Of a stretch of DNA of 29,950 nt, positions 8,803 to 16,973 are shown piece after piece (the first letter of the stretch is position 1; every line of letters starts with the position of its first letter). The stretch is taken from contig JAEWNB010000179.1 in the NCBI GenBank assembly GCA_023392945.1, positions 1 to 29,950 of the forward strand, written 5' to 3'. The DNA comes from Bacteroidota bacterium. Lineage in GTDB: Bacteria; Bacteroidota; Bacteroidia; Bacteroidales; WCHB1-69. The notes under the pieces are model-generated. The model made no database searches. It was not told where the DNA came from and was given only the letters and a program-made list of their open reading frames with translations. A program made the position numbers and the translations under genes.

Positions 8803-9953
8803 TGCTCAATTACGAAGAAAAATATAAAACGGCAATTGCTTCCTATCTTGCAGCTGAAAAGGAGGATATTTTTCTCTACTGGAAAGGGCGGGTGGCTCTT
8901 TATGCCCTTCTAAAAGCAATAAATGTGAAAGAGGGTGATGAGGTTATTGTTCCCGCTTTTACCTGTGTTGTAGTTCCTAATGCAATTAAATACTGCGGGG
9001 CAACTCCTATTTATGTCGATATTAACGGCACAACCTACAATACTGATATTGATAAAATTGAAGAGAAAATCACTCCGCGCACCAAAGTGATTTTGTGTCA
9101 GAATACTTTCGGATTATCCTCAAATGTTGAGGAACTTGTCAGTTTGGCTAAAAGATACAATCTATATACGATCGAAGACTGTACTCACGGCTTCGGTGGA
9201 ACATACAACGGGAAACCTAACGGCACTTTTTGTGATGCTGCATTTTTTTCTACCCAGTGGAATAAGCCGTTTAGTACCGGCATTGGAGGCTTTGCATATT
9301 GTAAGGATGATAATTTGAAAGAGATGCTTAATAGAGTAAATTTAGAATTAGACAAAGCCAATGCTAAGGATAATTTTTCTCTTTCATTGTTATACTTTAT
9401 AAGAGAACACATACTGGTAAATTCTCTTTATTGGCAAATGCTTAAAATATACCGATGGCTCAGTAAAAAAAATCTGGTACTGGGGTCGTCATCAGGGGAG
9501 GAACTTGTTTCCACTCAAATGCCGCGAAATTATTTTAAAGGAATTTCAAAATCTCAAATTAAAAAAGGATATACTGCAATTACCAATTTTTCTAAGAAAC
9601 TGCAACTTAGAAAAGAAAATGCTCTAATTTACAATTCTTTTCTGAAAAAAAACGGAAAAAAATATGTGAATGAAGCTCTTTTTGAAAATCATGCTTTCTT
9701 AAAATATCCATTATTAGTAAAGGATAAAACTGAAGTGCTCTATTTGGCGAATAAAATGAACATTCCTTTGGGTGAATGGTTTTGCAGTCCTTTACACCCT
9801 GTAATGGAAAATTTAGAAAGATGGGATATGAATACCGAACTTTTTCCTCAGACTTGTCAAGTTGCCGCACAAATTGTAAATTTGCCAACAGACACGCAAT
9901 CTATTGAAAAAATTCTTGTTTTTCTTAGAAAGATTGAATCTATGATTATATAA
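8802..9953 (+). CDS. DegT/DnrJ/EryC1/StrS family sugar aminotransferase
   Basis: A 383-residue PLP enzyme of the type that aminates keto-sugar nucleotides. Visible landmarks are GDEVIVPAFTCVVVPNAI (45-62), the PLP-ring aspartate Asp126 in TIEDCTHG, and the Schiff-base lysine Lys155 in STQWNKPFSTGIGG. The start used is GTG at 8802, whose first base is the last base of the preceding TAG stop. No ATG lies close by and the sequence is family-like from this point, so the coupled GTG start is well supported. No matching 4,6-dehydratase is present in the window, so the keto-sugar substrate must come from elsewhere. It is distinct from the WbpE-type aminotransferase at 23871-24998. Confidence 0.86.
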   Translation: MLNYEEKYKTAIASYLAAEKEDIFLYWKGRVALYALLKAINVKEGDEVIVPAFTCVVVPNAIKYCGATPIYVDINGTTYNTDIDKIEEKITPRTKVILCQNTFGLSSNVEELVSLAKRYNLYTIEDCTHGFGGTYNGKPNGTFCDAAFFSTQWNKPFSTGIGGFAYCKDDNLKEMLNRVNLELDKANAKDNFSLSLLYFIREHILVNSLYWQMLKIYRWLSKKNLVLGSSSGEELVSTQMPRNYFKGISKSQIKKGYTAITNFSKKLQLRKENALIYNSFLKKNGKKYVNEALFENHAFLKYPLLVKDKTEVLYLANKMNIPLGEWFCSPLHPVMENLERWDMNTELFPQTCQVAAQIVNLPTDTQSIEKILVFLRKIESMII

Positions 9954-9992
9954 AATAAAGAAACTATAGTATTAAAACGCAATGAAAATCAA

Positions 9993-11072
9993 ATGATGAA
10001 AATTGTTACTGTTGTCGGAGCAAGGCCTCAATTCATAAAAGCAGCCGTTGTGAGCAGAGTTTTTGCTGCTCATAAAGAGGTGGAGGAAATTTTAGTGCAT
10101 ACTGGACAACATTTTGATGCCAATATGTCGAATGTTTTTTTTGAAGAGATGTCGATACCCCAACCTCATTATAATCTGAAAATTAATTCCCTTTCTCACG
10201 GAGCTATGACCGGTCAGATGTTAGAAAAGATTGAAGAGGTGTTGCTTAAAGAAAATCCGGATTGGGTTTTGGTATACGGGGATACAAATTCTACACTTTC
10301 CGGAGCTTTGGCAGCCAAGAAATTGCATATTAGAGTGGCCCATGTGGAAGCCGGATTGCGCTCTTTCAATATGAAGATGCCGGAGGAAATAAACCGAATT
10401 CTGACAGACAGAATAAGCGACATGCTCTTTTGCCCAACAGATTTGGCTATCGAAAATCTTAAAAGGGAAGGATTTGATAATTTCCCGGCACAGATTATAA
10501 AAAATGGGGATGTAATGCAGGATGCCGCTATTTTTTACAGTGCAAAAGCAAAAAAACCAAATTTTGACCTGCCTGATAGCTTCGTAATTTGTACGCTTCA
10601 CCGTGCCGAGAATACTGATGATAAAGAACGGCTGCTGGAAATAGTTTCTTCTCTTGAAGATATTTCCCGGAAGTGTACTGTTGTATTGCCTCTACATCCC
10701 AGAACGAGAGCTAAACTTGCAGATATAAATTTTGATTTTCTAAATAGTGGCATCCGTTTCATTGAGCCGGTTGGCTATCTTGAAATGGTATGGCTACTTA
10801 AAAATTGCTCACTGGTGATGACTGATAGCGGGGGATTGCAAAAGGAAGCCTATTTCTTTGAGAAATATTGCATTACTTTACGCGATGAAACCGAATGGGT
10901 GGAATTGGTCGATAATAACTTTAATATACTTTCGGGAAGTGACCGTGGAAGAATACTTTATAGCTTTAATTATCTGTCTGAAAATATGAACGGGAATTTT
11001 GCAAATAGACTTTATGGAAATGGAGATGCCGGTGAAAAAGTCTATAGAGAATTATCTAATGCTATTTCTTAA
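9993..11072 (+). CDS. wbpI: UDP-sugar 2-epimerase, probably WbpI-type (UDP-2,3-diacetamido-glucuronate 2-epimerase)
   Basis: A 359-residue non-hydrolysing UDP-sugar 2-epimerase. It has GARPQFIKAA (9-18), VYGDTNST with Asp97, HVEAGLRS with Glu119, PEEINR with Glu131, and LHRAENTDD with His203, which align with the catalytic residues of E. coli WecB. Several stretches resemble the P. aeruginosa WbpI type more than WecB: FNMKMPEEINRILTDRISD, GYLEMVWLLK and RDETEWVELV, where WecB has a Y-S-P-W-P-E-E-A-N-R type loop and a T-E-R-P-E tail. WbpI epimerises UDP-GlcNAc3NAcA to UDP-ManNAc3NAcA. Four other genes of that route are at 23871-27905, which supports this reading. A UDP-GlcNAc 2-epimerase (WecB/MnaA) remains possible. 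Two ATGs stand in tandem at the start. Confidence 0.8.
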   Translation: MMKIVTVVGARPQFIKAAVVSRVFAAHKEVEEILVHTGQHFDANMSNVFFEEMSIPQPHYNLKINSLSHGAMTGQMLEKIEEVLLKENPDWVLVYGDTNSTLSGALAAKKLHIRVAHVEAGLRSFNMKMPEEINRILTDRISDMLFCPTDLAIENLKREGFDNFPAQIIKNGDVMQDAAIFYSAKAKKPNFDLPDSFVICTLHRAENTDDKERLLEIVSSLEDISRKCTVVLPLHPRTRAKLADINFDFLNSGIRFIEPVGYLEMVWLLKNCSLVMTDSGGLQKEAYFFEKYCITLRDETEWVELVDNNFNILSGSDRGRILYSFNYLSENMNGNFANRLYGNGDAGEKVYRELSNAIS

Positions 11073-11082
11073 ATTGTAATCT

Positions 11083-11790
11083 ATGAAGAATGTTGCAGTG
11101 ATTTTAGCCGGAGGTTCCGGCCTGAGATGCGGAACAGAAACTCCAAAACAGTTTTTGAAAGTAGCCGGAAAAATGGTTATTGAACAAACCATTAGTGTCT
11201 TTAATTCTCACCCTTCGATTGATGAAATAGCTGTTGTAATTCCTCAGCAATATGTTGCCTTGATATCTATGTCGGTGATGGAAAATAAATTCACTAAAGT
11301 TAAGAAAATAGTAATCGGAGGTCAGGAGCGCTATCAATCAACTTTGGCAGCAATAAAAGCTTATGAGAATGGTGAAGATTTCAATATTCTCCTTCACGAT
11401 GCTGTCCGCCCTTTGGTTAAGCATTCTGTTATTGATAATGTTCTGAAAGCATTGAATCAATATAATGCTGTCATGGTTGCAGTTCCTGCTGTAGATACGA
11501 TCATTAAAGCTTCCTCCGATAATAAGATTGCTATGGTCCCTGACCGTCAATGGTTGCGAAATGCCCAAACTCCACAGGCTTTTAAATTCAATATACTTAA
11601 AAAAGCATACCATTTGGCTCTTGCTGATAATAATTTCTCTCATACTGATGACTGCAGCGTAGTTTTCCACTATCTGCCTGAAGAACCAATATTTATTGTC
11701 GATGGGAATTATGAAAATTTTAAACTGACTCACAAAGAAGATTTGATATTATTAGAAAAAATGCTTCTATTGAAGCAGAAAACCGAATAA
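11083..11790 (+). CDS. IspD/TarI family cytidylyltransferase
   Basis: A 235-residue CTP-dependent cytidylyltransferase. The CTP-binding N-terminus LAGGSGLRCGTETPKQFLKV contains Arg15 and Lys22. Downstream are GGQERYQST (79-87), LHDAVRPLV with Asp106, VPAVDTI with Thr139, and PDRQWLRNAQTPQAF with Arg155. These match the catalytic positions of E. coli IspD (Arg20, Lys27, Asp106, Thr140, Arg157). Two reactions fit: methylerythritol-4-phosphate to CDP-ME in isoprenoid synthesis (IspD), or ribitol/other polyol-phosphate to a CDP-polyol for a surface polymer (TarI-like). The setting, 10 bases after the epimerase and 10 before the ligase-like gene, favours a polymer precursor, but no TarJ-like reductase partner is present. 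The choice cannot be settled from sequence alone. Confidence 0.8.
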   Translation: MKNVAVILAGGSGLRCGTETPKQFLKVAGKMVIEQTISVFNSHPSIDEIAVVIPQQYVALISMSVMENKFTKVKKIVIGGQERYQSTLAAIKAYENGEDFNILLHDAVRPLVKHSVIDNVLKALNQYNAVMVAVPAVDTIIKASSDNKIAMVPDRQWLRNAQTPQAFKFNILKKAYHLALADNNFSHTDDCSVVFHYLPEEPIFIVDGNYENFKLTHKEDLILLEKMLLLKQKTE

Positions 11791-11800
11791 ATTTTTTACT

Positions 11801-13063
11801 ATGCCTCTCCGTAAATCTTATTTTCATTCTCAACTTTTTTACTTGCTTCTACTTCTTGCTGTGGGAACATTGCCTTTTACAATTTATCTGATACTTCCAA
11901 TTGCATTGCTGATGATGATTAATTGGTTTGCGGAGTGGAATTGGAAAGAGAAAATTTGCTGCCTCAAACAAAATCCGGGAAAATATTTTTTTATTCTTTT
12001 TATTTCTTTGTATTTAATCTATATTATCGGACTGATATATACCGATAATTTTCCTAATGCTTTTAGTATTCTTGAAAGTAAAAGCTTGCTTTTAGCAGCG
12101 CCATTGCTTATTTTTACTGCTCATCCTGAGGTTCTTACATCCAAAAGAATTAATACGATTTTTCTTGTATTTTTATTTTCCTGTACTTTGCTTGCCATCA
12201 CTAATATCGTGATGGCTTCATTTGATTATGCAAATGATGGCAAAGTTCGAAATTTCTTTTATGTGGAATTGTCTCGTTTTATGCATCCTTCTTATAGCTC
12301 CATGTTTATGAACCTCTCTGTGGTTTTTTCGCTCTATTTTTTATTTATAAACCCTGTAAAACTTAAAAGAAATCTGAAAATTTTACTTTGGATTTCCATC
12401 CCCATATTAATTGTTTATATTTTCCTTCTTCAGTCAAAAGCAGGACTCCTGGTCTTTGCTGTTATTTTCTTTATTTTGGGTTTATATTTGATTAATTTTA
12501 AAAAAAGAAGATTCTTATTAACAGTTTTATTTATCTTCTTGTTTCTTTCAATTCCCATTGTTCTTATGAAACTGATTACGATCCCTGTCAATAGATTAGG
12601 GACAGCAGTTCATGATTTGGAGAATATTCAAAGTGTTAAAAATCCCGAAGAGAGTACAATGCAGCGTATTGTCGTTTGGAAAGTGACCTGGGATCTGGCA
12701 ATTGATAATCTTCCTTTCGGAGTGGGAACCGGTGATGCGAAAGATGTACTTATAAATCAATATAAAAATAAAAAACTGACCCATATCCTCGAAAAACAGT
12801 TTAATGCCCACAATCAATATCTTCAGACTTTTCTGGCATTGGGTATAGCAGGATTGTTGATTCTAATTTCTTTTATTGTGATTCCTTTTTTATTTGCGAT
12901 AAAAAAACGGGATATTTTATTATTCCTTTTTATTATCATAATAGCTCTGAATATGTTGGTGGAATCTATGCTCGAAAGACAAGCAGGGTGCGATTTTATG
13001 GCTCTTTTTATCTCCCTTTTGATTTTTAGAATAACCATCCCCAAAAAAGAAATTGAAGCTTAA
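11801..13063 (+). CDS. O-antigen ligase family membrane protein (WaaL-like)
   Basis: A 420-residue polytopic membrane protein with about ten hydrophobic segments. It carries Wzy_C/O-antigen-ligase landmarks: RFMHPSYSSMF (159-169), QSKAGLLVF (211-219), an Arg-x3-Trp pair (R289, W293), GVGTGD (307-312), and the periplasmic-loop signature FNAHNQYLQTFLALGIAGLL (334-353). Near the end it reads MLERQAGCDFMAL. This arrangement, and especially the NAHNQYLQ and LERQAG motifs, resembles the Bacteroidota ligases that attach O-polysaccharide to lipid A core. Being the second Wzy_C-type protein of the locus, it is the more likely ligase, with the gene at 2721 being the polymerase. The reverse assignment is possible. 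It is the last gene of the plus-strand locus and faces the aconitase-family gene. Confidence 0.78.
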   Translation: MPLRKSYFHSQLFYLLLLLAVGTLPFTIYLILPIALLMMINWFAEWNWKEKICCLKQNPGKYFFILFISLYLIYIIGLIYTDNFPNAFSILESKSLLLAAPLLIFTAHPEVLTSKRINTIFLVFLFSCTLLAITNIVMASFDYANDGKVRNFFYVELSRFMHPSYSSMFMNLSVVFSLYFLFINPVKLKRNLKILLWISIPILIVYIFLLQSKAGLLVFAVIFFILGLYLINFKKRRFLLTVLFIFLFLSIPIVLMKLITIPVNRLGTAVHDLENIQSVKNPEESTMQRIVVWKVTWDLAIDNLPFGVGTGDAKDVLINQYKNKKLTHILEKQFNAHNQYLQTFLALGIAGLLILISFIVIPFLFAIKKRDILLFLFIIIIALNMLVESMLERQAGCDFMALFISLLIFRITIPKKEIEA

Positions 13064-13170
13064 TTAAAATCTTTTATAAATTTTCTGATTATACTTTGCA
13101 CCTCTATTTTTTGAAATACTATTTTGTTTTTTATTAGCTAATATCGAACTTTAATATTGAGCACTATAAT

Positions 13171-13209
13171 CTATTTGTGTGATTATCAATCAGATAATCA
13201 CACAAATAG
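13171..13209. repeat. 17-bp perfect inverted repeat (hairpin) between convergent genes
   Basis: Bases 13171-13187 (CTATTTGTGTGATTATC) are the exact reverse complement of 13193-13209, separated by the five bases AATCA. A short stretch left of it, GCACTAT at 13161-13167, can also pair with ATAGTGC at 13206-13212, giving an alternative fold. It lies midway in the 189-base gap between two converging genes and could act as a bidirectional terminator. There is no T-run on either side, which is unusual for a rho-independent terminator, so a mobile or regulatory repeat cannot be excluded. I see no other feature in this gap. Confidence 0.8.
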
Positions 13210-13252
13210 TGCAACGATATTTGATAATGAAAGAGTAAAATTCGTTTTGCTA

Positions 13253-15028
13253 TTATAAAGTATTTTTGAGGTAATTAGCCAATCCCTTAGCTTTAAAGAT
13301 GCCTAACAATTTATCAGGAAGCGGGGCAAAGGTGAACTCATTTCCTCCAATTCGAATAATTCCTTTTAGAAAATCAACAGAAACCTTATCTCCTTGTTTG
13401 AAAGCATCTACTGCCTCCGGTACAACTAAAATTGGCAACCCTTGATTAACTGATGAACGGTAAAAAATACGGTTAACCGATTTGCAAATGACTGCTTCAA
13501 CCCCGGCAAATGAGAGACCTACTGCCGGATGTTCGCGCGAGCTGCCACACCCAAAATTAAGACCGGCAATGATAATATCTCCGGAGCTTACTTTTGATGC
13601 AAATGACTCGTCAACTCCTGCAAATAGATGGGGCATTATCTTTTCCGGCTCTGAACTTTTGACATTGTATGTAAGGTTACCTGCAAACATTACATCAGTA
13701 TTCATATTGTGAATATCGGAATAGTTCCAAACTTTGTTTTCAAGGCGGTTATCTCCTTTTGCAATATCAATAGTGCTGACCTGTTTTTTAGGATAAGGGA
13801 ATTTGTCTTGAGTTTTGCCACCTCTTGGATCAATAATTTCACCTTTTAAGGCAGAATGTGCAACTGTAGCAGGAGAAGCAAGGTAGATAAAGCTTTCCTT
13901 GTTGCCCATACGTCCCTTGAAATTACGATTTGCGGTTGAAATAATATTTATATTACTTGCAGGAATGCCTTGACCGGTGCCCAAACAGGGACCGCAGGAA
14001 GGAGCCAGAACACTTGCTCCGGCTTCCATGAATATTCTGATAAGACCTTCGTCCATAGCTTGCAAATAGATATTTTGAGAGGCAGGTATTATCAATAACT
14101 GGAAGCCCTCGGGGATTTTTTTCCCTTTTAAAACAGTGGCGGCAATTCTCATGTCTTCTATCCTGCCATTGGTGCAGGTACCTATTACTGCCTGATGTAA
14201 CTTTGTTCCTTGTACTTCTGAAACAGATTTGACATTATCTACATGATGCGGAGCTGCCACAACCGGGAAGATAGTGCTTAAATCAATGGTGAATTCTTTA
14301 AGATATTTGGCATCTCTGTCAGCCCAAATTCCGACAACTTTCTGTCCCATAAATTTTTCTAATACTTCGTCTGCCGGGAAAACAGCGTTTTTAGCACCCA
14401 TTTCAGAGGCCAGATTTGCCAGCGTCATTCGGTCAGAAATAGAAAGAGTCTTAACCCCTTCTCCATGATATTCGATAGACATATAATCTGCTCCGTCAGA
14501 TCCTATCATGCCGATAATCCATAATGCCAAATCTTTGGCATAAACACCTTCTTGAAGCTCTCCCTTCAAAGTGATTTTTACAGATTCAGGAACTCTGAAC
14601 CAGGTTTCCCCTTGCTTCCATAGACCTGCAGATTCAGTACGGTCAATTCCGGCAGCAAATGCGTTAAAAGCACCTGCTGTGCAAGTGTGACTGTCACTTC
14701 CCACAATAATCATTCCGGGTTTTGCATATTCAGCCATTATCTGGTGGCAAATACCCTTACCTACATCATGGAATTTGGTAATGCCTTGTTTTTTGACAAA
14801 TTCACGGATCTTCTGATAGTCATCAGCCAATGTGGATGAAGTTGGAGGTGCATTATGATCCAAAACAATCAAAAGTTGATTTGGGTCTGCTACCTTTTCA
14901 CCGTTCATCTTGGCAAATGTTGCAGCAATACTGGCACTGTTATCATGAGTAAGGACAATATGAGGTCTGGCAAATACAATACTTCCGCAGTCAGCCAGTA
15001 AAATTTTTTCAACAAATGTTTTTCCCAT
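13253..15028 (-). CDS. Aconitase-family hydro-lyase, single-chain LeuC-LeuD-like fusion (3-isopropylmalate dehydratase/homoaconitase type)
   Basis: A 591-residue [4Fe-4S] hydratase/dehydratase. The large-subunit part (about 1-420) has VLDHNAPPTSS (55-65), IVGSDSHTCTAGAF (108-121) and the three cluster cysteines Cys285 (GTCTNGR), Cys345 and Cys348 (APSCGPCLG). A swivel domain (about 430-591) carries the LeuD-type signature GLNFGCGSSREHPAVGL (489-505). LeuC and LeuD are usually separate proteins, and full aconitases are longer, so this is the fused short form. The family covers isopropylmalate, homoaconitate, dimethylmalate and related substrates, and the substrate cannot be chosen here. No leuA or leuB lies nearby. 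It is the last gene of a run with a flavoprotein 35 bases upstream and pepE before it. Confidence 0.85.
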   Translation of the reverse strand: MGKTFVEKILLADCGSIVFARPHIVLTHDNSASIAATFAKMNGEKVADPNQLLIVLDHNAPPTSSTLADDYQKIREFVKKQGITKFHDVGKGICHQIMAEYAKPGMIIVGSDSHTCTAGAFNAFAAGIDRTESAGLWKQGETWFRVPESVKITLKGELQEGVYAKDLALWIIGMIGSDGADYMSIEYHGEGVKTLSISDRMTLANLASEMGAKNAVFPADEVLEKFMGQKVVGIWADRDAKYLKEFTIDLSTIFPVVAAPHHVDNVKSVSEVQGTKLHQAVIGTCTNGRIEDMRIAATVLKGKKIPEGFQLLIIPASQNIYLQAMDEGLIRIFMEAGASVLAPSCGPCLGTGQGIPASNINIISTANRNFKGRMGNKESFIYLASPATVAHSALKGEIIDPRGGKTQDKFPYPKKQVSTIDIAKGDNRLENKVWNYSDIHNMNTDVMFAGNLTYNVKSSEPEKIMPHLFAGVDESFASKVSSGDIIIAGLNFGCGSSREHPAVGLSFAGVEAVICKSVNRIFYRSSVNQGLPILVVPEAVDAFKQGDKVSVDFLKGIIRIGGNEFTFAPLPDKLLGIFKAKGLANYLKNTL

Positions 15029-15063
15029 AGCTTAAATGTGTTTTTAAAGTAAAAAAAGAAAAT

Positions 15064-16047
15064 TTATTCAATTCCGGACATATATTTCATAAACTGAATT
15101 CTGGCATATACACCAGGGTCTTGAAGTTTTGAATAAGTCATTTTGGATTTAAAGTCAGCAATATTATTAAAGCCTTTCTGCTCCATCCAACCATTGAGTT
15201 CATTCAGCATGACAGCTCCGTATTCAATACCTTTTTTGTAAAAGACAGATGCAGCCTGAACTGTGTTAGCGCCTGCCAAAATAAGCTTAATCAGCCCTTT
15301 GGAATCATGGCAGCCGGTAGTGGCAGAAAGATCGCAACGAAGTTGATCACTCAAAATTCCCACCCAGCGAAGAGTGTTCGGCAGCTCTTCAGGACGACTT
15401 AAATTATTGGTAGAAGTAAATTCCATTTTGTCAAGATTGATGTCCGGAGAATGGAAACGATTGAAAAGAACCAAGGCATCAATTCCTGTGTAAGAAAGCT
15501 GTTTAATGAAATAACTCAAGTCTGTGAAATAACTTGATGTTTTGATGGCAATAGGAATGGAAAGATGCTTTTTAAGCTCTTCAATCAGCGTAAAATAGGA
15601 TTTGTAGTAGTCTTCAGCTTTTTTATTAAAGTCGAAAGGTAGAATAAAATAGTTTACTTCCAGTGCTTTTGCTCCGGCATCCTGAATGGCTTTGGCATAT
15701 TTTATCCAGATGTTGGATGAAAAACAGTTAACACTTGCAATCACCGGAATAGAAACTGACGAAGTAGCCTGGCGAATAAAGTTGAGATACTTCTCAAAAG
15801 AAGCCATTTCATGATATTGAGCGATATAGTCATAGGCGTGAGTATGTGAAAAGTCTTCAAATTTATTATAAGTCAGAGAAATTTCATTCAGAATCTGTTC
15901 TTCGAAAATCGACTTGAGGACAATACCACCGAAGCCGGCTTTTTCAGCTTTCTGCAAATTATCAATAGAGTTGGTTAAACCGCAACTACCCAAAATTAAA
16001 GGGCTTGGCATCTCAAACCCCATATATTTTACTGAAAGATTAGCCAT
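15064..16047 (-). CDS. Dihydroorotate-dehydrogenase-like flavoprotein of unknown function
   Basis: A 327-residue TIM-barrel protein that follows the class 1 DHOD fold: MGFEMPSPLILGSCGLT at the start, IVLKSIFEEQI with Lys45 (FMN side), IPVIASVNC (100-108), AIKTSSYF with Lys169, and near the C-terminus an FMN-phosphate loop LAGANTVQAASVFYKKG. Class 1A DHODs have their catalytic cysteine in an NLSCPN loop. Here the equivalent loop reads EVNYFILPFD (130-139), so Cys is absent. The text LFNRFHSPDINLD is typical of the DHOD_like subgroup whose function has not been defined. An FMN-binding oxidoreductase is a safe statement, while a role in pyrimidine synthesis is unlikely. The gene begins 19 bases after pepE and is followed by the aconitase-family gene. 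Confidence 0.82.
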   Translation of the reverse strand: MANLSVKYMGFEMPSPLILGSCGLTNSIDNLQKAEKAGFGGIVLKSIFEEQILNEISLTYNKFEDFSHTHAYDYIAQYHEMASFEKYLNFIRQATSSVSIPVIASVNCFSSNIWIKYAKAIQDAGAKALEVNYFILPFDFNKKAEDYYKSYFTLIEELKKHLSIPIAIKTSSYFTDLSYFIKQLSYTGIDALVLFNRFHSPDINLDKMEFTSTNNLSRPEELPNTLRWVGILSDQLRCDLSATTGCHDSKGLIKLILAGANTVQAASVFYKKGIEYGAVMLNELNGWMEQKGFNNIADFKSKMTYSKLQDPGVYARIQFMKYMSGIE

Positions 16048-16066
16048 GTTTATTTGTATTTAAAGT

Positions 16067-16819
16067 TTATATTTTTCTTAAGGCAAAATCAAAACTGCTT
16101 TCTGGTTCAATCTCAATAGCTTCCTGTTCATGTTTCATTACCCGCATTGGGCGAATTCCTTTAAGTGTAATCCGTTCATTTTCAATCCAGAGAGCAGTAG
16201 CTTCCCGCAGACCCACAACCGTTATTTGTGGATTTACCGCAAGAAATTCATTGATGCGGTCTTGGCGTGATTCTCCGCCGTGGCGAATGGCATCACTAAC
16301 ATCTTCCGGATAGGGGTCAATGTAGTGCGGATTAATCTGGAAAGGGACAAAATCGAAACAGTCAAAACTTTTGGGCATCACAATGGGCATGTCGTTAGTA
16401 GTGCGTAGGGTAGGGCAGGCAACATTTGCACCGGCGCTCCATCCAAAGAAAGGAGTTCCTTCCATCACTTTGCGGCGAACAGGCTCAATAAGTCCGTAAC
16501 GGTGAATTTCTGCAACCAAATTAAAAGTATTGCCACCGCCAACCATGATAATTTCTGCATTATTAACTGCTTCTATTGGATTATTCGCTGCATGAACCGA
16601 CTTTACATTTAAGCCATGCTTCGAAAAAATAGAACTCACCCGCTCTGTATAAGCATCGTAACTTGCCGGAAAATTTTTACCGTTGATTTTAACCCCTGCA
16701 AAAGGAAAAAAGAGGATATTCTTCTTTTCGTTTTTTAAAAAATCGTTGATTAGAGGCAAACACCAACCAAGATAAGGTTCTTTGTAATTGGTGGAATTAC
16801 TGATTAGTAATAGTTTCAT
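16067..16819 (-). CDS. pepE: Peptidase E (alpha-aspartyl dipeptidase, S51 family)
   Basis: A 250-residue cytosolic serine peptidase that cleaves dipeptides with an N-terminal aspartate. The family start MKLLLISNST is at 16819. The catalytic set is visible as Ser128 in GWSAGANV, Asp143 in TNDMP and His165 in NPHYID, corresponding to Ser120, Asp135 and His157 of Salmonella PepE. VGGGNTFNL (93-101) is also diagnostic. The open frame continues 60 codons upstream to 16999, but that extension overlaps tRNA-Leu and is not family-like, so the internal ATG is chosen. It heads a run with the DHOD-like and aconitase-family genes. Its specificity for Asp-X complements the Asp/Glu-specific DPP11 encoded at 21620-23782, which could be part of a peptide-using metabolism. 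Confidence 0.93.
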   Translation of the reverse strand: MKLLLISNSTNYKEPYLGWCLPLINDFLKNEKKNILFFPFAGVKINGKNFPASYDAYTERVSSIFSKHGLNVKSVHAANNPIEAVNNAEIIMVGGGNTFNLVAEIHRYGLIEPVRRKVMEGTPFFGWSAGANVACPTLRTTNDMPIVMPKSFDCFDFVPFQINPHYIDPYPEDVSDAIRHGGESRQDRINEFLAVNPQITVVGLREATALWIENERITLKGIRPMRVMKHEQEAIEIEPESSFDFALRKI

Positions 16820-16857
16820 ATTGGGAGATTCTTTTAATTGATTCTTCTTATTGATGG

Positions 16858-16865
16858 CAAAAATA
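16858..16865 (-). promoter_or_regulatory. Candidate -7 box for pepE
   Basis: On the minus strand the bases read TATTTTTG, an exact TAnnTTTG match, 38 bases before the pepE ATG. This supports the internal start at 16819, since transcription from here would not cover the upstream extension. No good -33 TTTG is seen at 19-21 bases. Confidence 0.4.
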
Positions 16866-16914
16866 ATAAAAACAGTTGATATTAAAAATGAAATAGAAAA
16901 AAATTCAACAATAG

Positions 16915-16945
16915 TTTGCAGATATTGAAAAAAAATGTATTTTTG
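16915..16945 (+). promoter_or_regulatory. Bacteroidota-type promoter of the tRNA-Leu/tRNA-Gly unit
   Basis: TTTG at 16915-16918 and TATTTTTG at 16938-16945 are separated by 19 bases, the ideal -33/-7 arrangement for the Bacteroidota primary sigma factor. The tRNA-Leu gene begins 28 bases after the -7 box. This is the clearest promoter in the window. Confidence 0.75.
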
Positions 16946-16973
16946 CGGCCTCAAAGTTGCGTTCTTTGAAGAT

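Noticed and set aside
10221..10601. 126-codon minus-strand frame inside the epimerase gene
   Set aside because: Antisense shadow of a strongly conserved enzyme, with no motif of its own.
11338..11733. 131-codon minus-strand frame inside the cytidylyltransferase gene
   Set aside because: Antisense shadow of a gene with all catalytic residues in place.
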